Shown here: positions 37,448 to 46,249 of the stretch, piece by piece
Numbering within the stretch: position 1 is the first letter of the stretch
Layout: the number at the start of each line of letters is the position of its first letter
Source: Tautonia marina
GTDB taxonomy: Bacteria; Planctomycetota; Planctomycetia; Isosphaerales; Isosphaeraceae
Assembly: GCF_009177065.1 (NCBI RefSeq)
Contig: NZ_WEZF01000017.1
Location: 1-64,000 of the forward strand
Length of the DNA stretch: 64,000 nucleotides
Direction: 5' to 3'
Notes under the pieces: model-generated
Databases searched by the model: none
The model's input: the letters and a program-made list of their open reading frames with translations, nothing else
Told to the model about the DNA's origin: nothing
Position numbers and translations under genes: made by a program

Positions 37448-37969
37448 TCAATCGAGGAGCCAGAGCGGGCAATCGCGCCGGACGGCCTCGTTGGCGGCCA
37501 GGGCGAGGCGGGCGAAGGTAACGACCTCAAGGGGCTCGGAGACGGGGCCGTCTTCCGGGTCGTCGGCCACGCGGAGCAAGTCGAGCAAGGCCGCATCGTC
37601 GAGGGGTAAGTCCCAGCATTTGGCCAGTTCGGCCAGTTCGTCTCGCAGTCCAGGAAGACTCGCACAGCGGAGCGATCCGCCTTCGGACAGGGGAAGGGTG
37701 ATCGTCTGGACGTGGGCGGGGAGGAACACCCCGGTCTTGGCTCCCATAACGCCGGAGAGGTTCGGCACAGCGTCTTCGCCCAGTTCTTCGGCGGCTCGGC
37801 GGCGAAGATCGGCAAGGAGATCCACGGTCAATTCGCCAAAGTGGCGAACGGCCACGCCTTCCCAGTCACCCTCGGCCCCGAATGCCCGATCGAGCACGCG
37901 AGCCACCTCGCTCCCGACCCGATCCGCAAAGGTTCCTTTGGCACCACCGATGGTGACGGAGAGCGGCAT
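37448..37969 (-). CDS. Hypothetical protein (173 aa)
   Basis: A soluble alpha/beta protein (MPLSVTIGGAKGTFADRVGSEVARVLDRAFGAEGD as short recognisable start parts) with no known domain. The ATG at 37969 is chosen because GGGGGAGA lies 7 bases upstream. The frame remains open to GTG 38029 and, without any start codon, further to about 38060. That stretch would encode a Cys-rich CPFCQSC segment and another Cys. Either a longer metal-binding form exists with an unusual start, or this is chance. Downstream of the 38072 gene on the same strand. Confidence 0.6.
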   Translation of the reverse strand: MPLSVTIGGAKGTFADRVGSEVARVLDRAFGAEGDWEGVAVRHFGELTVDLLADLRRRAAEELGEDAVPNLSGVMGAKTGVFLPAHVQTITLPLSEGGSLRCASLPGLRDELAELAKCWDLPLDDAALLDLLRVADDPEDGPVSEPLEVVTFARLALAANEAVRRDCPLWLLD

Positions 37970-38071
37970 GAGAAGATCTCCCCCGGCTCCGCAGAAGGCA
38001 GCCGCCGGACGATAGGGGCCTTGAGACACCTCGACGCACGACTGACAGAACGGGCAGGGAAGTGACTTCGA

Positions 38072-38677
38072 TCATTCTGACCGGCGCGATGCAGGGGGAC
38101 CTGGTTCGCGGTCGTACCAGTATCGCACGAAAGGTCCCGATCCACCCTCGGGAATTTCGGAAACGTTTTCCGAATTCAACGGCGGGCGATCCTCCGCCGC
38201 GTTGGGCTTGGCCTGGAGTTTCGCTCGAAGATAGCCCCGGTCGTCGAGTGAGGTTGCCCCTGGAGCGGTTTCGAGCCGGAGCGAACCGCGCACCGCCCCT
38301 TCGGCATCGAGCACCAAACGGCCGGTTCGACGGTAAGGCATCACGCGATCAGTGGCGAACTCGGCCGGGAGATCGTCGTCCGTGCGGACGAACCGGCCAA
38401 GCGGCACGTCAACCCCCGCGCGTTCCGGGTCGTCGCCATCCCAGACGAGGCGCAGCCGAGCTGATTTCCAGGAGTCGGAGGAACCGGAGGCGGGAACCCA
38501 CCGGAAGGTTCGGATGGTCCGAGGCCCTGGAGGCAAGGCAAACACGACACGGCTCTTGCCGAGGAGATCGACCTCGTAGCGGGCATTGATGGCTTCTCCC
38601 TCGGCGGGAGAATCCTGGAGACCGGCATTGCCCAGGATTCCGAGCGTCAGAAGCAACGGCAGAATGGACATTCGCAA
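38072..38677 (-). CDS. Secreted protein resembling a DUF2961 (GH172-like) module
   Basis: A 201-residue protein with a Sec signal (about residues 1-20, ending NAGLQ). The body has PGPRTIRTFRWV and RLRLVWDGDDPERAGVDVPLGRF, close in pattern to the jelly-roll core of DUF2961/GH172 proteins, where a 'WDG-E-P-V-VPLGDFF' type phrase is characteristic. At this length only one half-module is present, so it may be non-catalytic. The family link is inference from short motifs. Start ATG at 38677 fits the signal peptide. Confidence 0.55.
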   Translation of the reverse strand: MRMSILPLLLTLGILGNAGLQDSPAEGEAINARYEVDLLGKSRVVFALPPGPRTIRTFRWVPASGSSDSWKSARLRLVWDGDDPERAGVDVPLGRFVRTDDDLPAEFATDRVMPYRRTGRLVLDAEGAVRGSLRLETAPGATSLDDRGYLRAKLQAKPNAAEDRPPLNSENVSEIPEGGSGPFVRYWYDREPGPPASRRSE

Positions 38678-38882
38678 CGAGCCTCGACGAAGACGTCCGG
38701 GGAATTGAACGGTTCGGAGCGGATCGGCAGGACCGACGATCCGATCGGAGGGGCTGGCGTCGGTCGAAAACGGGCCGTATCCTGCTCAGATCACGAGAGC
38801 CCCGTCTCGGGTTGTTGGACTGAGGATGACCCTTTGCGGCGTTCTCTGTCAAGTCGCCCCGTCGTTTCGGAGCCTAGAGCCG

Positions 38883-41237
38883 ATGCATCGATCCGCGTCT
38901 CTTCCCCGTTTCCTCGGGCTCTCTTTTCTGCTTGGGTTGCTGATGGCGACTCCCGCCTCCGGTCGAGCAGAGGGCCCGCGCCCTCCGGGAGTCTCAGCGG
39001 CAGCGGCCGAAACACTGGCCGAGGTGGAAGCCCTTGCCTTGACCGTTCCGAATCCGGATTCGGCGCGGGCGATCCTCCGCCGCCTGACCGAGGAACCGCA
39101 CGAGGCCGGGACCGTCGCTGGTTACGAGACGGCCGTCTATGTTCGGGACAGGCTCCGCGAATGGGGCTGGGAGGCAGAGTTCGCCGAGTACGAGGTTCTG
39201 CTCAACGAGCCGGACGGGTTGACGTCCGTCACCATCCTTCACCCCGACCGGGTGGAGTTGAAGGTGATCGAAGACCCGAACCCGCTCGACAAGGACTCAG
39301 CGAGCCCAAACGCCTGGCCCGCCTTCCACGGCTACGGAATTTCGGGAGACGTGACCGGGCAGATCGTTTATGCGAATTACGGAACGGTCGCCGACTTCAA
39401 GGCGATGGAGAACCTGGGGATCGATGTGGCCGGCAAGATCGTCCTGGCACGCTACGGGGCGATCTTTCGGGGCTTAAAGGTGTTGAACGCCCAGCGTCGG
39501 GGGGCGATTGGCGTGTTGCTGTACTCCGATCCCATCGACGACGGCTACGCCCGAGGGAACATTTATCCCAACGGCCCGTTCCGGCCCCCCTCAGCAATCC
39601 AGCGCGGGAGCGTCCAGTTCCTGTCGCTCGGGCCAGGAGACCCCTCGACCCCATTTGGCCCGTCGGTCAAGGGGGCCGATCGGTTGCCGTTCGACCGCCA
39701 TTTCGGGTTCCCGCTGGCGGGCAAGGCGCCGGGGTCGCTTGATGATCCCAGCATGTTCTACACGGTTCACCCAGATCAGGTCGCCATCTGGGAGGAGGAA
39801 ACCGGGTTCGATCGCAACGAGTACTTCGCCGCGATCCCGTCGCTCCCCATCAGTTACGAGGCCGCGCAGCCAATCTTTGAAGCCCTTGCCGGTCCCGAGG
39901 TCCCCGAAGACTGGCAAGGGGGACTGCCCCTGGCCTATCACGTCGGGCCGGGTCCGGTCGAAGTGCGACTGGCGGTCCGGACCCAATACAGCCTCAAGAC
40001 GATTCACAACGTCATCGCCACCTTGCCGGGGGAGATCGAGCCCGACCGCTGGGTGATGGTCGGCAACCACCGAGACGCCTGGACCTACGGCGCCGTCGAT
40101 CCGGGAAGCGGCACCGCCGCCACCCTGGAAGCCTGCCGGGCCCTCGGTGAAGCCTCTAAGGCTGGCTGGCGTCCGAGACGAACGCTTGTTTATGCGAGCT
40201 GGGACGCGGAGGAATACGGCCTGGTGGGCTCGACCGAATGGGCCGACGAACATCGCGACGAACTCGACGCCAAGGGCCTGATAATGCTCAACGTCGATTC
40301 GGCCGTCTCCGGTCCGAACCTCGACATTGATGGCGTTCCGTCACTCCGCGACCTGATGCTCTCGGCCGCCGCGGACGTGATCGAGCCGTCCTCCGGCCGA
40401 TCCTTGCGGGAGGTCTGGCTAGAGGAGCAGCGATCGGCGTGGGCGAAGTCGGTTCGCTTGAATTTGCCCGACCTTGACGCCAATGACCCGGAGCCTGAGC
40501 TGCCGCCCTTCTCCGCCAGGCTCAAGCCGCTGGGCTCGGGGTCCGATTACACGGCCTTCGTCGACCACCTGGGCATCCCCGCGCTGAACGTCGATTTCGG
40601 TGGCCGCTATGGAGTCTATCATTCCATTTATGATGATTTCTTCTGGATGGAACGGTTCGGCGACCCGAGTTTCACGAGGCACACCACCGCGGCCAAGCTC
40701 TACACGTTGATCCTCTTGCGAGCTTCGTCGGCCGAGGTGGCTCCCTTGACCTTCACCCCCTACGGCGAGGCGCTCGAAGACGAATTGAACCGGCTCCGCG
40801 AGATGGTGGCTCGCAAGACGCTGGCGAGCGACGACGAACCGCCGATCCGGTTCGAGGGTCTGGTCGAGCTGTCCCAGGCCATTCAGGACTTTCAGGAACA
40901 GGCCGCTGCGCTCGATGAGGCGACGGCCGCCCTGGCGGCTCGCGAGGATCGTCCGGACGAGGACACGCTGAGCCGTGTCAATGATGCCCTGATGCGTGTC
41001 GAACGGGCGTTCTTGATCGAGGGCGGGCTCCCAGGCCGTCCGTTCTTCCGTCATGCGATCTATGCTCCCGGCCTGACGACGGGCTATGCAAGCTGGCCCT
41101 TGCCGGGTGTCCGACAAGCGATCGAAGAAACTCATCAGGATCTGATGAACGAACAGGTGCCCATCCTGATCGATCGAATCAAGGCCGCCATGACCGTCAT
41201 GTCTGAAGCGGAACAGGCCGCACGGGACGAGGATTGA
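38883..41237 (+). CDS. M28 zinc peptidase (glutamate carboxypeptidase II-like)
   Basis: A 784-residue exported peptidase. Sec signal at residues 1-29, then an inserted protease-associated (PA) domain and the M28 catalytic domain. Zinc ligands and catalytic residues are visible: GNHRDAWTYGAVDPGSGTA (His and Asp), WDAEEYGLVGS (catalytic Glu pair), MLNVDSAVSG (Asp) and YGVYHSIYDDFFWME (His). A C-terminal transferrin-receptor-like helical dimerisation domain follows. Likely releases amino acids from peptides in the periplasm. It is followed by an APC permease 80 bases downstream, which suggests uptake of the products (inference). Confidence 0.92.
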   Translation: MHRSASLPRFLGLSFLLGLLMATPASGRAEGPRPPGVSAAAAETLAEVEALALTVPNPDSARAILRRLTEEPHEAGTVAGYETAVYVRDRLREWGWEAEFAEYEVLLNEPDGLTSVTILHPDRVELKVIEDPNPLDKDSASPNAWPAFHGYGISGDVTGQIVYANYGTVADFKAMENLGIDVAGKIVLARYGAIFRGLKVLNAQRRGAIGVLLYSDPIDDGYARGNIYPNGPFRPPSAIQRGSVQFLSLGPGDPSTPFGPSVKGADRLPFDRHFGFPLAGKAPGSLDDPSMFYTVHPDQVAIWEEETGFDRNEYFAAIPSLPISYEAAQPIFEALAGPEVPEDWQGGLPLAYHVGPGPVEVRLAVRTQYSLKTIHNVIATLPGEIEPDRWVMVGNHRDAWTYGAVDPGSGTAATLEACRALGEASKAGWRPRRTLVYASWDAEEYGLVGSTEWADEHRDELDAKGLIMLNVDSAVSGPNLDIDGVPSLRDLMLSAAADVIEPSSGRSLREVWLEEQRSAWAKSVRLNLPDLDANDPEPELPPFSARLKPLGSGSDYTAFVDHLGIPALNVDFGGRYGVYHSIYDDFFWMERFGDPSFTRHTTAAKLYTLILLRASSAEVAPLTFTPYGEALEDELNRLREMVARKTLASDDEPPIRFEGLVELSQAIQDFQEQAAALDEATAALAAREDRPDEDTLSRVNDALMRVERAFLIEGGLPGRPFFRHAIYAPGLTTGYASWPLPGVRQAIEETHQDLMNEQVPILIDRIKAAMTVMSEAEQAARDED

Positions 41238-41317
41238 GCCAGGGATCGGAGGACGTGTTCCTGCCCCGCCTGCTGTCTCCAATACGCAGAATCGCTTTCC
41301 CACAAGAGCATGCTCGA

Positions 41318-42778
41318 ATGTTGACCGATCCAACGAAAGCCAGCCGCCCGATTTTGCCTCGCGTTCTGGGACCAGCAACTGCGTACAGCGCGATCGTCGG
41401 ATCGGTGATTGGCTCGGGCATCTTCATCGTGCCGGCGAGGGTCGCGGGAACCCTCGGGTCGATCAGTCTGATCATTGCCATCTGGATCGCCGGAGGCTTG
41501 CTCACGCTGGCCGGAGCCCTGACGGTCGCCGAGCTGGGGGCGATGCTCCCACAAGCCGGTGGGCCGTATGTGTATTTGAGGGAGGCGTTCGGCAAGCTCG
41601 CGGGCTTCCTCTTCGGCTGGACCGAATTCCTGGTCATCCGATCCGGCTCGGTCGCGGCCCTGGCCGCCGGATTTGCGCTCTATTTCGGAGAGGTGGTGCC
41701 GGCCCCGAACGGCATTCCCAAGGCGGCCTGGGAAGCGGGCGTGGCCATCCTGGCGATGACGACCCTGGCCATCCTGAACGTCCTGGGCGCAAAGGTCGGC
41801 GGGGGTGTGCAGGTCCTCGGCACGGTGCTGAAGGTCGGCACAATGGTCGCCATGATCCTGCTCCCGTTGCCCTTCCTGATGGGAGTGGCCCGGACCGACA
41901 ACCTCTCCCCCATGTGGCCGACGGACCTGAGCGGCTCACTCACCCGGGCCATGCTCGCAGCGATGGTCGGCGTACTCTGGACGTACGACGGTTGGATCAA
42001 CATTACCGCACTCGCTGAGGAGATCCGGGAACCCGAGCGGAACATTCCCCGAGCGGCGATTCTGGGAACCCTGACCCTGATTGCCGTGTATCTCGGGGTC
42101 ACACTCTCGTATCACCTGGTCTTGCCGATGGCCGATGTCGCGCAGCCGCCCGACGGCCGAAATGTGGCGGGGGCGTTCTTTGTTCGGTTGTTCGGCCTGC
42201 CCGGTGCCTGGCTCATCGCCCTGGTCGTGATGGGGTCGATCTTCATCGCATTGAATGGGAATGCCCTGTCCGGCCCTCGGGCATATTTCGCCATGGCCCG
42301 AGATGGATTGCTCCCGCACTCGATTAGCCATGTTCATCCGAGGTTCCATACCCCGGCCAACGCCATCATCATTCAGACCGCCTGGGCAGCGCTTCTGACG
42401 GCCGCCGGAGCCATCTTCCTGGTGATCGAGGCGCCAGGTACGGAGAGCGGCTTGCCGGTCTGGCTCCGAAACGCCTGGGTGAAACTCAATCAGACACCTC
42501 TTTATGATGTTCTGTTCTCTTACGTGATTTTTGGCGCGACGTTCATGTATGCCCTGACCGTCGCGTCCGTCTTCGTTCTCCGGCGAACCCGGCCCGACCT
42601 GAACCGCCCCTACCGAACGTGGGGCTACCCAATCACGCCAATCATCTACCTGGCCGGTGCCGCGTTGCTGCTCGGCAACATGCTTCAAGAGACGTTCGCC
42701 GAGTCGATTGTCGGGCTCGGCATCATCCTCGCGGGTGTCCCGGCGTATCTGGTGATGAGCCGTCGGGGAGGCCCGTGA
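41318..42778 (+). CDS. APC-family amino acid permease
   Basis: A 486-residue membrane protein with about 12 helices. Helix 1 carries GSVIGSGIFIVPARVAG, the unwound G-S/A-G-I motif that binds the amino acid backbone. Later AMVGVLWTYDGWINI and EEIREPERNIPRA are typical of LAT-like transporters. It follows the M28 peptidase on the same strand, so the pair may scavenge amino acids. ATG at 41318 puts a short basic tail before helix 1. Substrate specificity cannot be read from sequence. Confidence 0.9.
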   Translation: MLTDPTKASRPILPRVLGPATAYSAIVGSVIGSGIFIVPARVAGTLGSISLIIAIWIAGGLLTLAGALTVAELGAMLPQAGGPYVYLREAFGKLAGFLFGWTEFLVIRSGSVAALAAGFALYFGEVVPAPNGIPKAAWEAGVAILAMTTLAILNVLGAKVGGGVQVLGTVLKVGTMVAMILLPLPFLMGVARTDNLSPMWPTDLSGSLTRAMLAAMVGVLWTYDGWINITALAEEIREPERNIPRAAILGTLTLIAVYLGVTLSYHLVLPMADVAQPPDGRNVAGAFFVRLFGLPGAWLIALVVMGSIFIALNGNALSGPRAYFAMARDGLLPHSISHVHPRFHTPANAIIIQTAWAALLTAAGAIFLVIEAPGTESGLPVWLRNAWVKLNQTPLYDVLFSYVIFGATFMYALTVASVFVLRRTRPDLNRPYRTWGYPITPIIYLAGAALLLGNMLQETFAESIVGLGIILAGVPAYLVMSRRGGP

Positions 42779-42793
42779 CGTGTCCGCCCCGTG

Positions 42794-43975
42794 ATGTTGC
42801 GAGATCCCCTCATGATCCTCTCCCTCCTGCTTGCGATGATTCTGGAGTCCGACCCAATTTCTGCGGCGGAATTGCGAGACGCCTTGCGTTCCCCCATCAC
42901 CGCAGAGGCAAGCGATCGGCTGGCCAATCGCATTCGAGAACGCCTTCCCGAAACAGCCGATCTGGCTCGGGGAGCGCATTTCCATAACGAGGGACTGGCC
43001 GCGTTTATTGTAGCCGCCCCGAGCGACGCCAATCCCGCCCCTCGGCTCGAAGGGATGGTCACGAGACAACAGGGCCGGGACCTGAAGCCGATCGGTGATA
43101 CCGGACTGTGGGCAATCGTGCTGGAGGTCGCCAACGACCAGAAATTCAATTACGAGTTGACTCTGGGAGACGACCGAATCGGTGGTGGGTCGATCGAGAT
43201 GCCCGGGTGGGCGTATCCCCCCGAGTCGTCTGAGCGGCCGGGCCAGGAGTACGGGACGTTCCGCGAGTTCTCCTTCCGAAGCGAGGTCTTCGACAACGAT
43301 CGCACCGGATGGATCTTCATTCCCAGTGCGTACGACGGTTCCGAACCGGCCGCCTTGATGGTCTTCCAGGACGGAGATGCGTACAAGCGCGAGCATGTCG
43401 GCACAGTTGTCGAGAACCTGATCGCCGATGGAGCCATGCCGGTGACGATCCTGGCCTTGCTGAATCCGGGCGTCAACGACGACGGTTCGCGAAACCGGAG
43501 CGTTGAGTACGATACCCTGAGCGATCGCTACGCGACCTTCCTGGCCGACGAGGTCATCCCCCGACTGGAGTCGGAGTTTACCCTGCGCGATGATCCGTCG
43601 TTTCGGGCCATTGGTGGGGCGTCGTCGGGAGGCATCTGTGCGTTCACGGTCGCCTGGGAGCGGCCGGATCTGTTTGGTCGGGTCTGCTCGCACATCGGCA
43701 GCTTCACGAACATCCGGGGGGGAGGTGCGTACCCCGAGATCGTCCGGAATTCGGAGCGCAAGCCGATCGTCAAAGTCGTCCTGCACGATGGCCGCAATGA
43801 TCTGATCAATCGCTTCGGCAACTGGTGGGAGGCCAACATCCGGATGCACGCCGCCCTGTCGGAAACCGGTTACGACGTCGATTTCGTCACCGACGATAGC
43901 TATCACGGCTATCAGGCCGCCGGTCGTGTCTTGCCAGAAACGCTCCGCTTGACCTGGGACGGTTGGAACGACTGA
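42794..43975 (+). CDS. Secreted esterase of the esterase-D/Fes family
   Basis: A 393-residue exported alpha/beta hydrolase. A short signal (MILSLLLAMILESDPISAAE) precedes an N-terminal beta domain and a PF00756-type core: GWIFIPSAYDGSEPAALMVFQDGD, the nucleophile elbow GGASSGG, and DDSYHGYQ with the likely catalytic His. Fes and antigen-85 relatives cleave or transfer esters; substrate unknown. GTG 42791, ATG 42794 and ATG 42812 are all possible starts. It follows the APC permease by 15 bases and is probably in the same transcript. Confidence 0.85.
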   Translation: MLRDPLMILSLLLAMILESDPISAAELRDALRSPITAEASDRLANRIRERLPETADLARGAHFHNEGLAAFIVAAPSDANPAPRLEGMVTRQQGRDLKPIGDTGLWAIVLEVANDQKFNYELTLGDDRIGGGSIEMPGWAYPPESSERPGQEYGTFREFSFRSEVFDNDRTGWIFIPSAYDGSEPAALMVFQDGDAYKREHVGTVVENLIADGAMPVTILALLNPGVNDDGSRNRSVEYDTLSDRYATFLADEVIPRLESEFTLRDDPSFRAIGGASSGGICAFTVAWERPDLFGRVCSHIGSFTNIRGGGAYPEIVRNSERKPIVKVVLHDGRNDLINRFGNWWEANIRMHAALSETGYDVDFVTDDSYHGYQAAGRVLPETLRLTWDGWND

Positions 43976-44172
43976 CCTTCGTACCCGACCTCCGAACCAG
44001 ACGAGCCAACCCCAATCCCTGACGATCGAATCGGCCTTGTGCTCCTGGCTCGATTCGCTAAGGTTTGCAACGCACACGGTGGGGTGAATCCGCGCCGATC
44101 GGCCACACGAAACGGGATCGCCCCTTGGAATCCGTCGCGACTGCACCGCCAGCAGGCAAGGAGGCCACTGGC

Positions 44173-45372
44173 ATGAATCGCCGCATGGCCTTGTTCTCGA
44201 CGATGATGCTCGGCGGTCTGATCGGGCGGATGGCTCGGGGCCAGGATCGTCGATCCTCGGGCTTCCGACCGGCCCAGGACACCGTCGATGAGCCAGGGCT
44301 CGATCCCGATCTGCTCGGGATCGGTACCGATCCCCTCGCCCCGGAGATCGGGCGAGGAAGCGGCTCGGACCCGTCCGAGGACCTGCCGTTCACGCCTCCC
44401 TCTCAGATCAAGCAACAGGGGCTTGGCTGGGGCATCTTCAACATCGCCCCGTACACGGCCCTGCCCCACTCCCGGGATACCGCCAAACCCGAGACGGCAC
44501 TGGTCGAGTGGGTGTTTCGGCACACCGGGTCGGAGATCTGGCACAGCGGGGATCTCGCGGTCCTGAGTGCGACCTCAAAGCAGCTTCGTGCCTTTCACCG
44601 CGAAGAGGTGATCGCCAAGGTCAATGAGGTTTACAAGCGATTCGTCGATGCCTGGTTCGACGTGTTGACGCTCCGCGTTCGGATCGTCGCGGCGATCGAT
44701 CCCAAGTGGCGGCTCGACGTCTTTTCGCGCCTCGAACCCGTTCGGCTGGGCACTCAGGGCCGGGGAGGCCCTCAAGGGCAGCAAGCCTGGCTGGTCGACC
44801 CGAGCCTGACGGAACAGCTCATGGCCACCATGGCGCTGAGCCAGTCGTTCCGACTCGTTGAGGAGCGGAAGGAACCCATCGTCAACGGCCAGACGCTCAG
44901 TCTTCGAACCGGTCTGAAGGACCCTATTACCTATCGAGGGGGACTCGACCGCTCGAACACGGTGCAGATTGGGTTCGAGCCGACCATCGACGCCATTGAG
45001 GAAGGGGTGGAGCTCCGGGCCAGCCCGTTGCTCAGAGACGATGGCACCTCGGTTGATCTGGCGGTCGATTTGCGGGCCACGGTCGTCAAGCGGAAACATC
45101 TGACCCGCGTGATCGTCCCCCGCCAGATCGGCCCGGCCGAAATGGATCTCGACGTGCCGGAGGTCGCCCACAGCCGGCTCAACCAGACCATCCCCAAGTG
45201 GCCGCTGGACAAAACCTTGCTCATTTCGGCCGGAATTCTCCCGGGGATTTTCATGAACAAAGGGGGGCCGCTCAACCTCGGGTTCGGCGGCCCGACGCAA
45301 ACCGAGTTGCTGGTCGTGCTCGATCTGCAAAGCAACCTCGAATCTGCCCGACGACGACGCGAGCGACGCTGA
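44173..45372 (+). CDS. Exported secretin-like domain protein (399 aa)
   Basis: After a short N-terminal signal (ALFSTMMLGGLIGRMARGQ) and an acidic linker, a helical region (HREEVIAKVNEVYKRFVDAW) precedes a beta-rich C-terminal half. This resembles the GspD/PilQ secretin fold: NGQTLSLRTG, QIGFEPTIDAIEEGVELRASPLLRDDGTSVDLAV in parts, and WPLDKTLLISAGI near the end. It lacks the long multimerisation and membrane-inserting portions, so a pore is unlikely. Similar soluble secretin-like proteins are common in planctomycetes; role unknown. ATG at 44173 follows AAGGAGG. Confidence 0.6.
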   Translation: MNRRMALFSTMMLGGLIGRMARGQDRRSSGFRPAQDTVDEPGLDPDLLGIGTDPLAPEIGRGSGSDPSEDLPFTPPSQIKQQGLGWGIFNIAPYTALPHSRDTAKPETALVEWVFRHTGSEIWHSGDLAVLSATSKQLRAFHREEVIAKVNEVYKRFVDAWFDVLTLRVRIVAAIDPKWRLDVFSRLEPVRLGTQGRGGPQGQQAWLVDPSLTEQLMATMALSQSFRLVEERKEPIVNGQTLSLRTGLKDPITYRGGLDRSNTVQIGFEPTIDAIEEGVELRASPLLRDDGTSVDLAVDLRATVVKRKHLTRVIVPRQIGPAEMDLDVPEVAHSRLNQTIPKWPLDKTLLISAGILPGIFMNKGGPLNLGFGGPTQTELLVVLDLQSNLESARRRRERR

Positions 45373-45387
45373 CCGATTGAGTCAGGT

Positions 45388-46089
45388 TCAGCCGTTCCGG
45401 GTCGCAAGTCGAGCACGCAACTCCGCAAGCGGGCCGAAGTCGAGCAGTTCCGATCCTGTCCCCGCGACACATCGCAAGGTGCCTGCTTGCAGCGCTCTGG
45501 GCAAGGGAGCCGATCCCACATCCAGCCCCGCCGCGTTCGCCGAGAAGGCCGGTAGCGCGATGGTCCGGTCATCGAACAGGAAGCACGGAGCCGATCGCCC
45601 GGCCGCCTTCAAGGTGGGGTGATGATGGCCGAAGACGATCCGGTCGCCGGGAATCGGGCGGTGGCCGTGGGCGATCGTCCAGCCTCCCACGGTAATCGAT
45701 TCCGGCAAGGGGGGGCGTCGGCGCGGGTCGTGGTTGCCGGCGATCATGAGAAACTCGACTCGACGCTCGGCAAACCAGGCTCGGAGGCGGGCCAGCGATC
45801 GAGCCGTCCTTGGGCACGGCGCAGCCGACTCGGTGACATCCCCGGCGACGATGAGCCGATCGACCGGCACGCGATTGAGCAGGCGATCGAATTTGTTGAT
45901 CGTCTCTCCGAGCGAATGCGACGGCACAATATCGCCCCCCGAAGCTCTCGCCCACTCGTAGCCGAGGTGCACATCGGCGACAATCGCAACCTGATCGGCC
46001 TCGAAGATCGCTGCTCCCTCCGGGGCAAGCCGCCAGCCGGTTGGGCCGTCAACGAGTCCCGGAGCCAACGATCGCCCGGTGGTCGGCAT
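45388..46089 (-). CDS. PdeM-like metallophosphoesterase
   Basis: A 233-residue calcineurin-like phosphoesterase of the COG1407 type. Metal-binding motifs: IVADVHLGYE (Asp, His), VAGDVTES (Asp), IAGNHD (Asn, His), AHGHRP and FGHHHP. COG1407 members include PdeM, which elsewhere is encoded with a ligase, an exonuclease and an Lhr-type helicase. No ligase adjoins it here, but an Lhr-type helicase lies 11 kb away. ATG at 46089 follows GAGAGGT. Nuclease or phosphodiesterase activity is likely; substrate unproven. Confidence 0.85.
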   Translation of the reverse strand: MPTTGRSLAPGLVDGPTGWRLAPEGAAIFEADQVAIVADVHLGYEWARASGGDIVPSHSLGETINKFDRLLNRVPVDRLIVAGDVTESAAPCPRTARSLARLRAWFAERRVEFLMIAGNHDPRRRPPLPESITVGGWTIAHGHRPIPGDRIVFGHHHPTLKAAGRSAPCFLFDDRTIALPAFSANAAGLDVGSAPLPRALQAGTLRCVAGTGSELLDFGPLAELRARLATRNG

Positions 46090-46249
46090 CGGGTTGACCT
46101 CTCGATCGTTTCGGTTGGGACGTTCACCGACGAGGCGGGCTTGATCCGCCTTCAATAATGACGCAAGCCTAACGAAGAAACCAAGTCTTCGCGTCGATTT
46201 TGCGAGGAGGGGCTCGCCGAGCCACTCTGAACGTCTTTTTTTCCCGTCG

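Noticed and set aside
41936-44146. 736-codon open frame opposite the permease and esterase genes
   Set aside because: Spans two well-supported genes on the other strand and has random composition.
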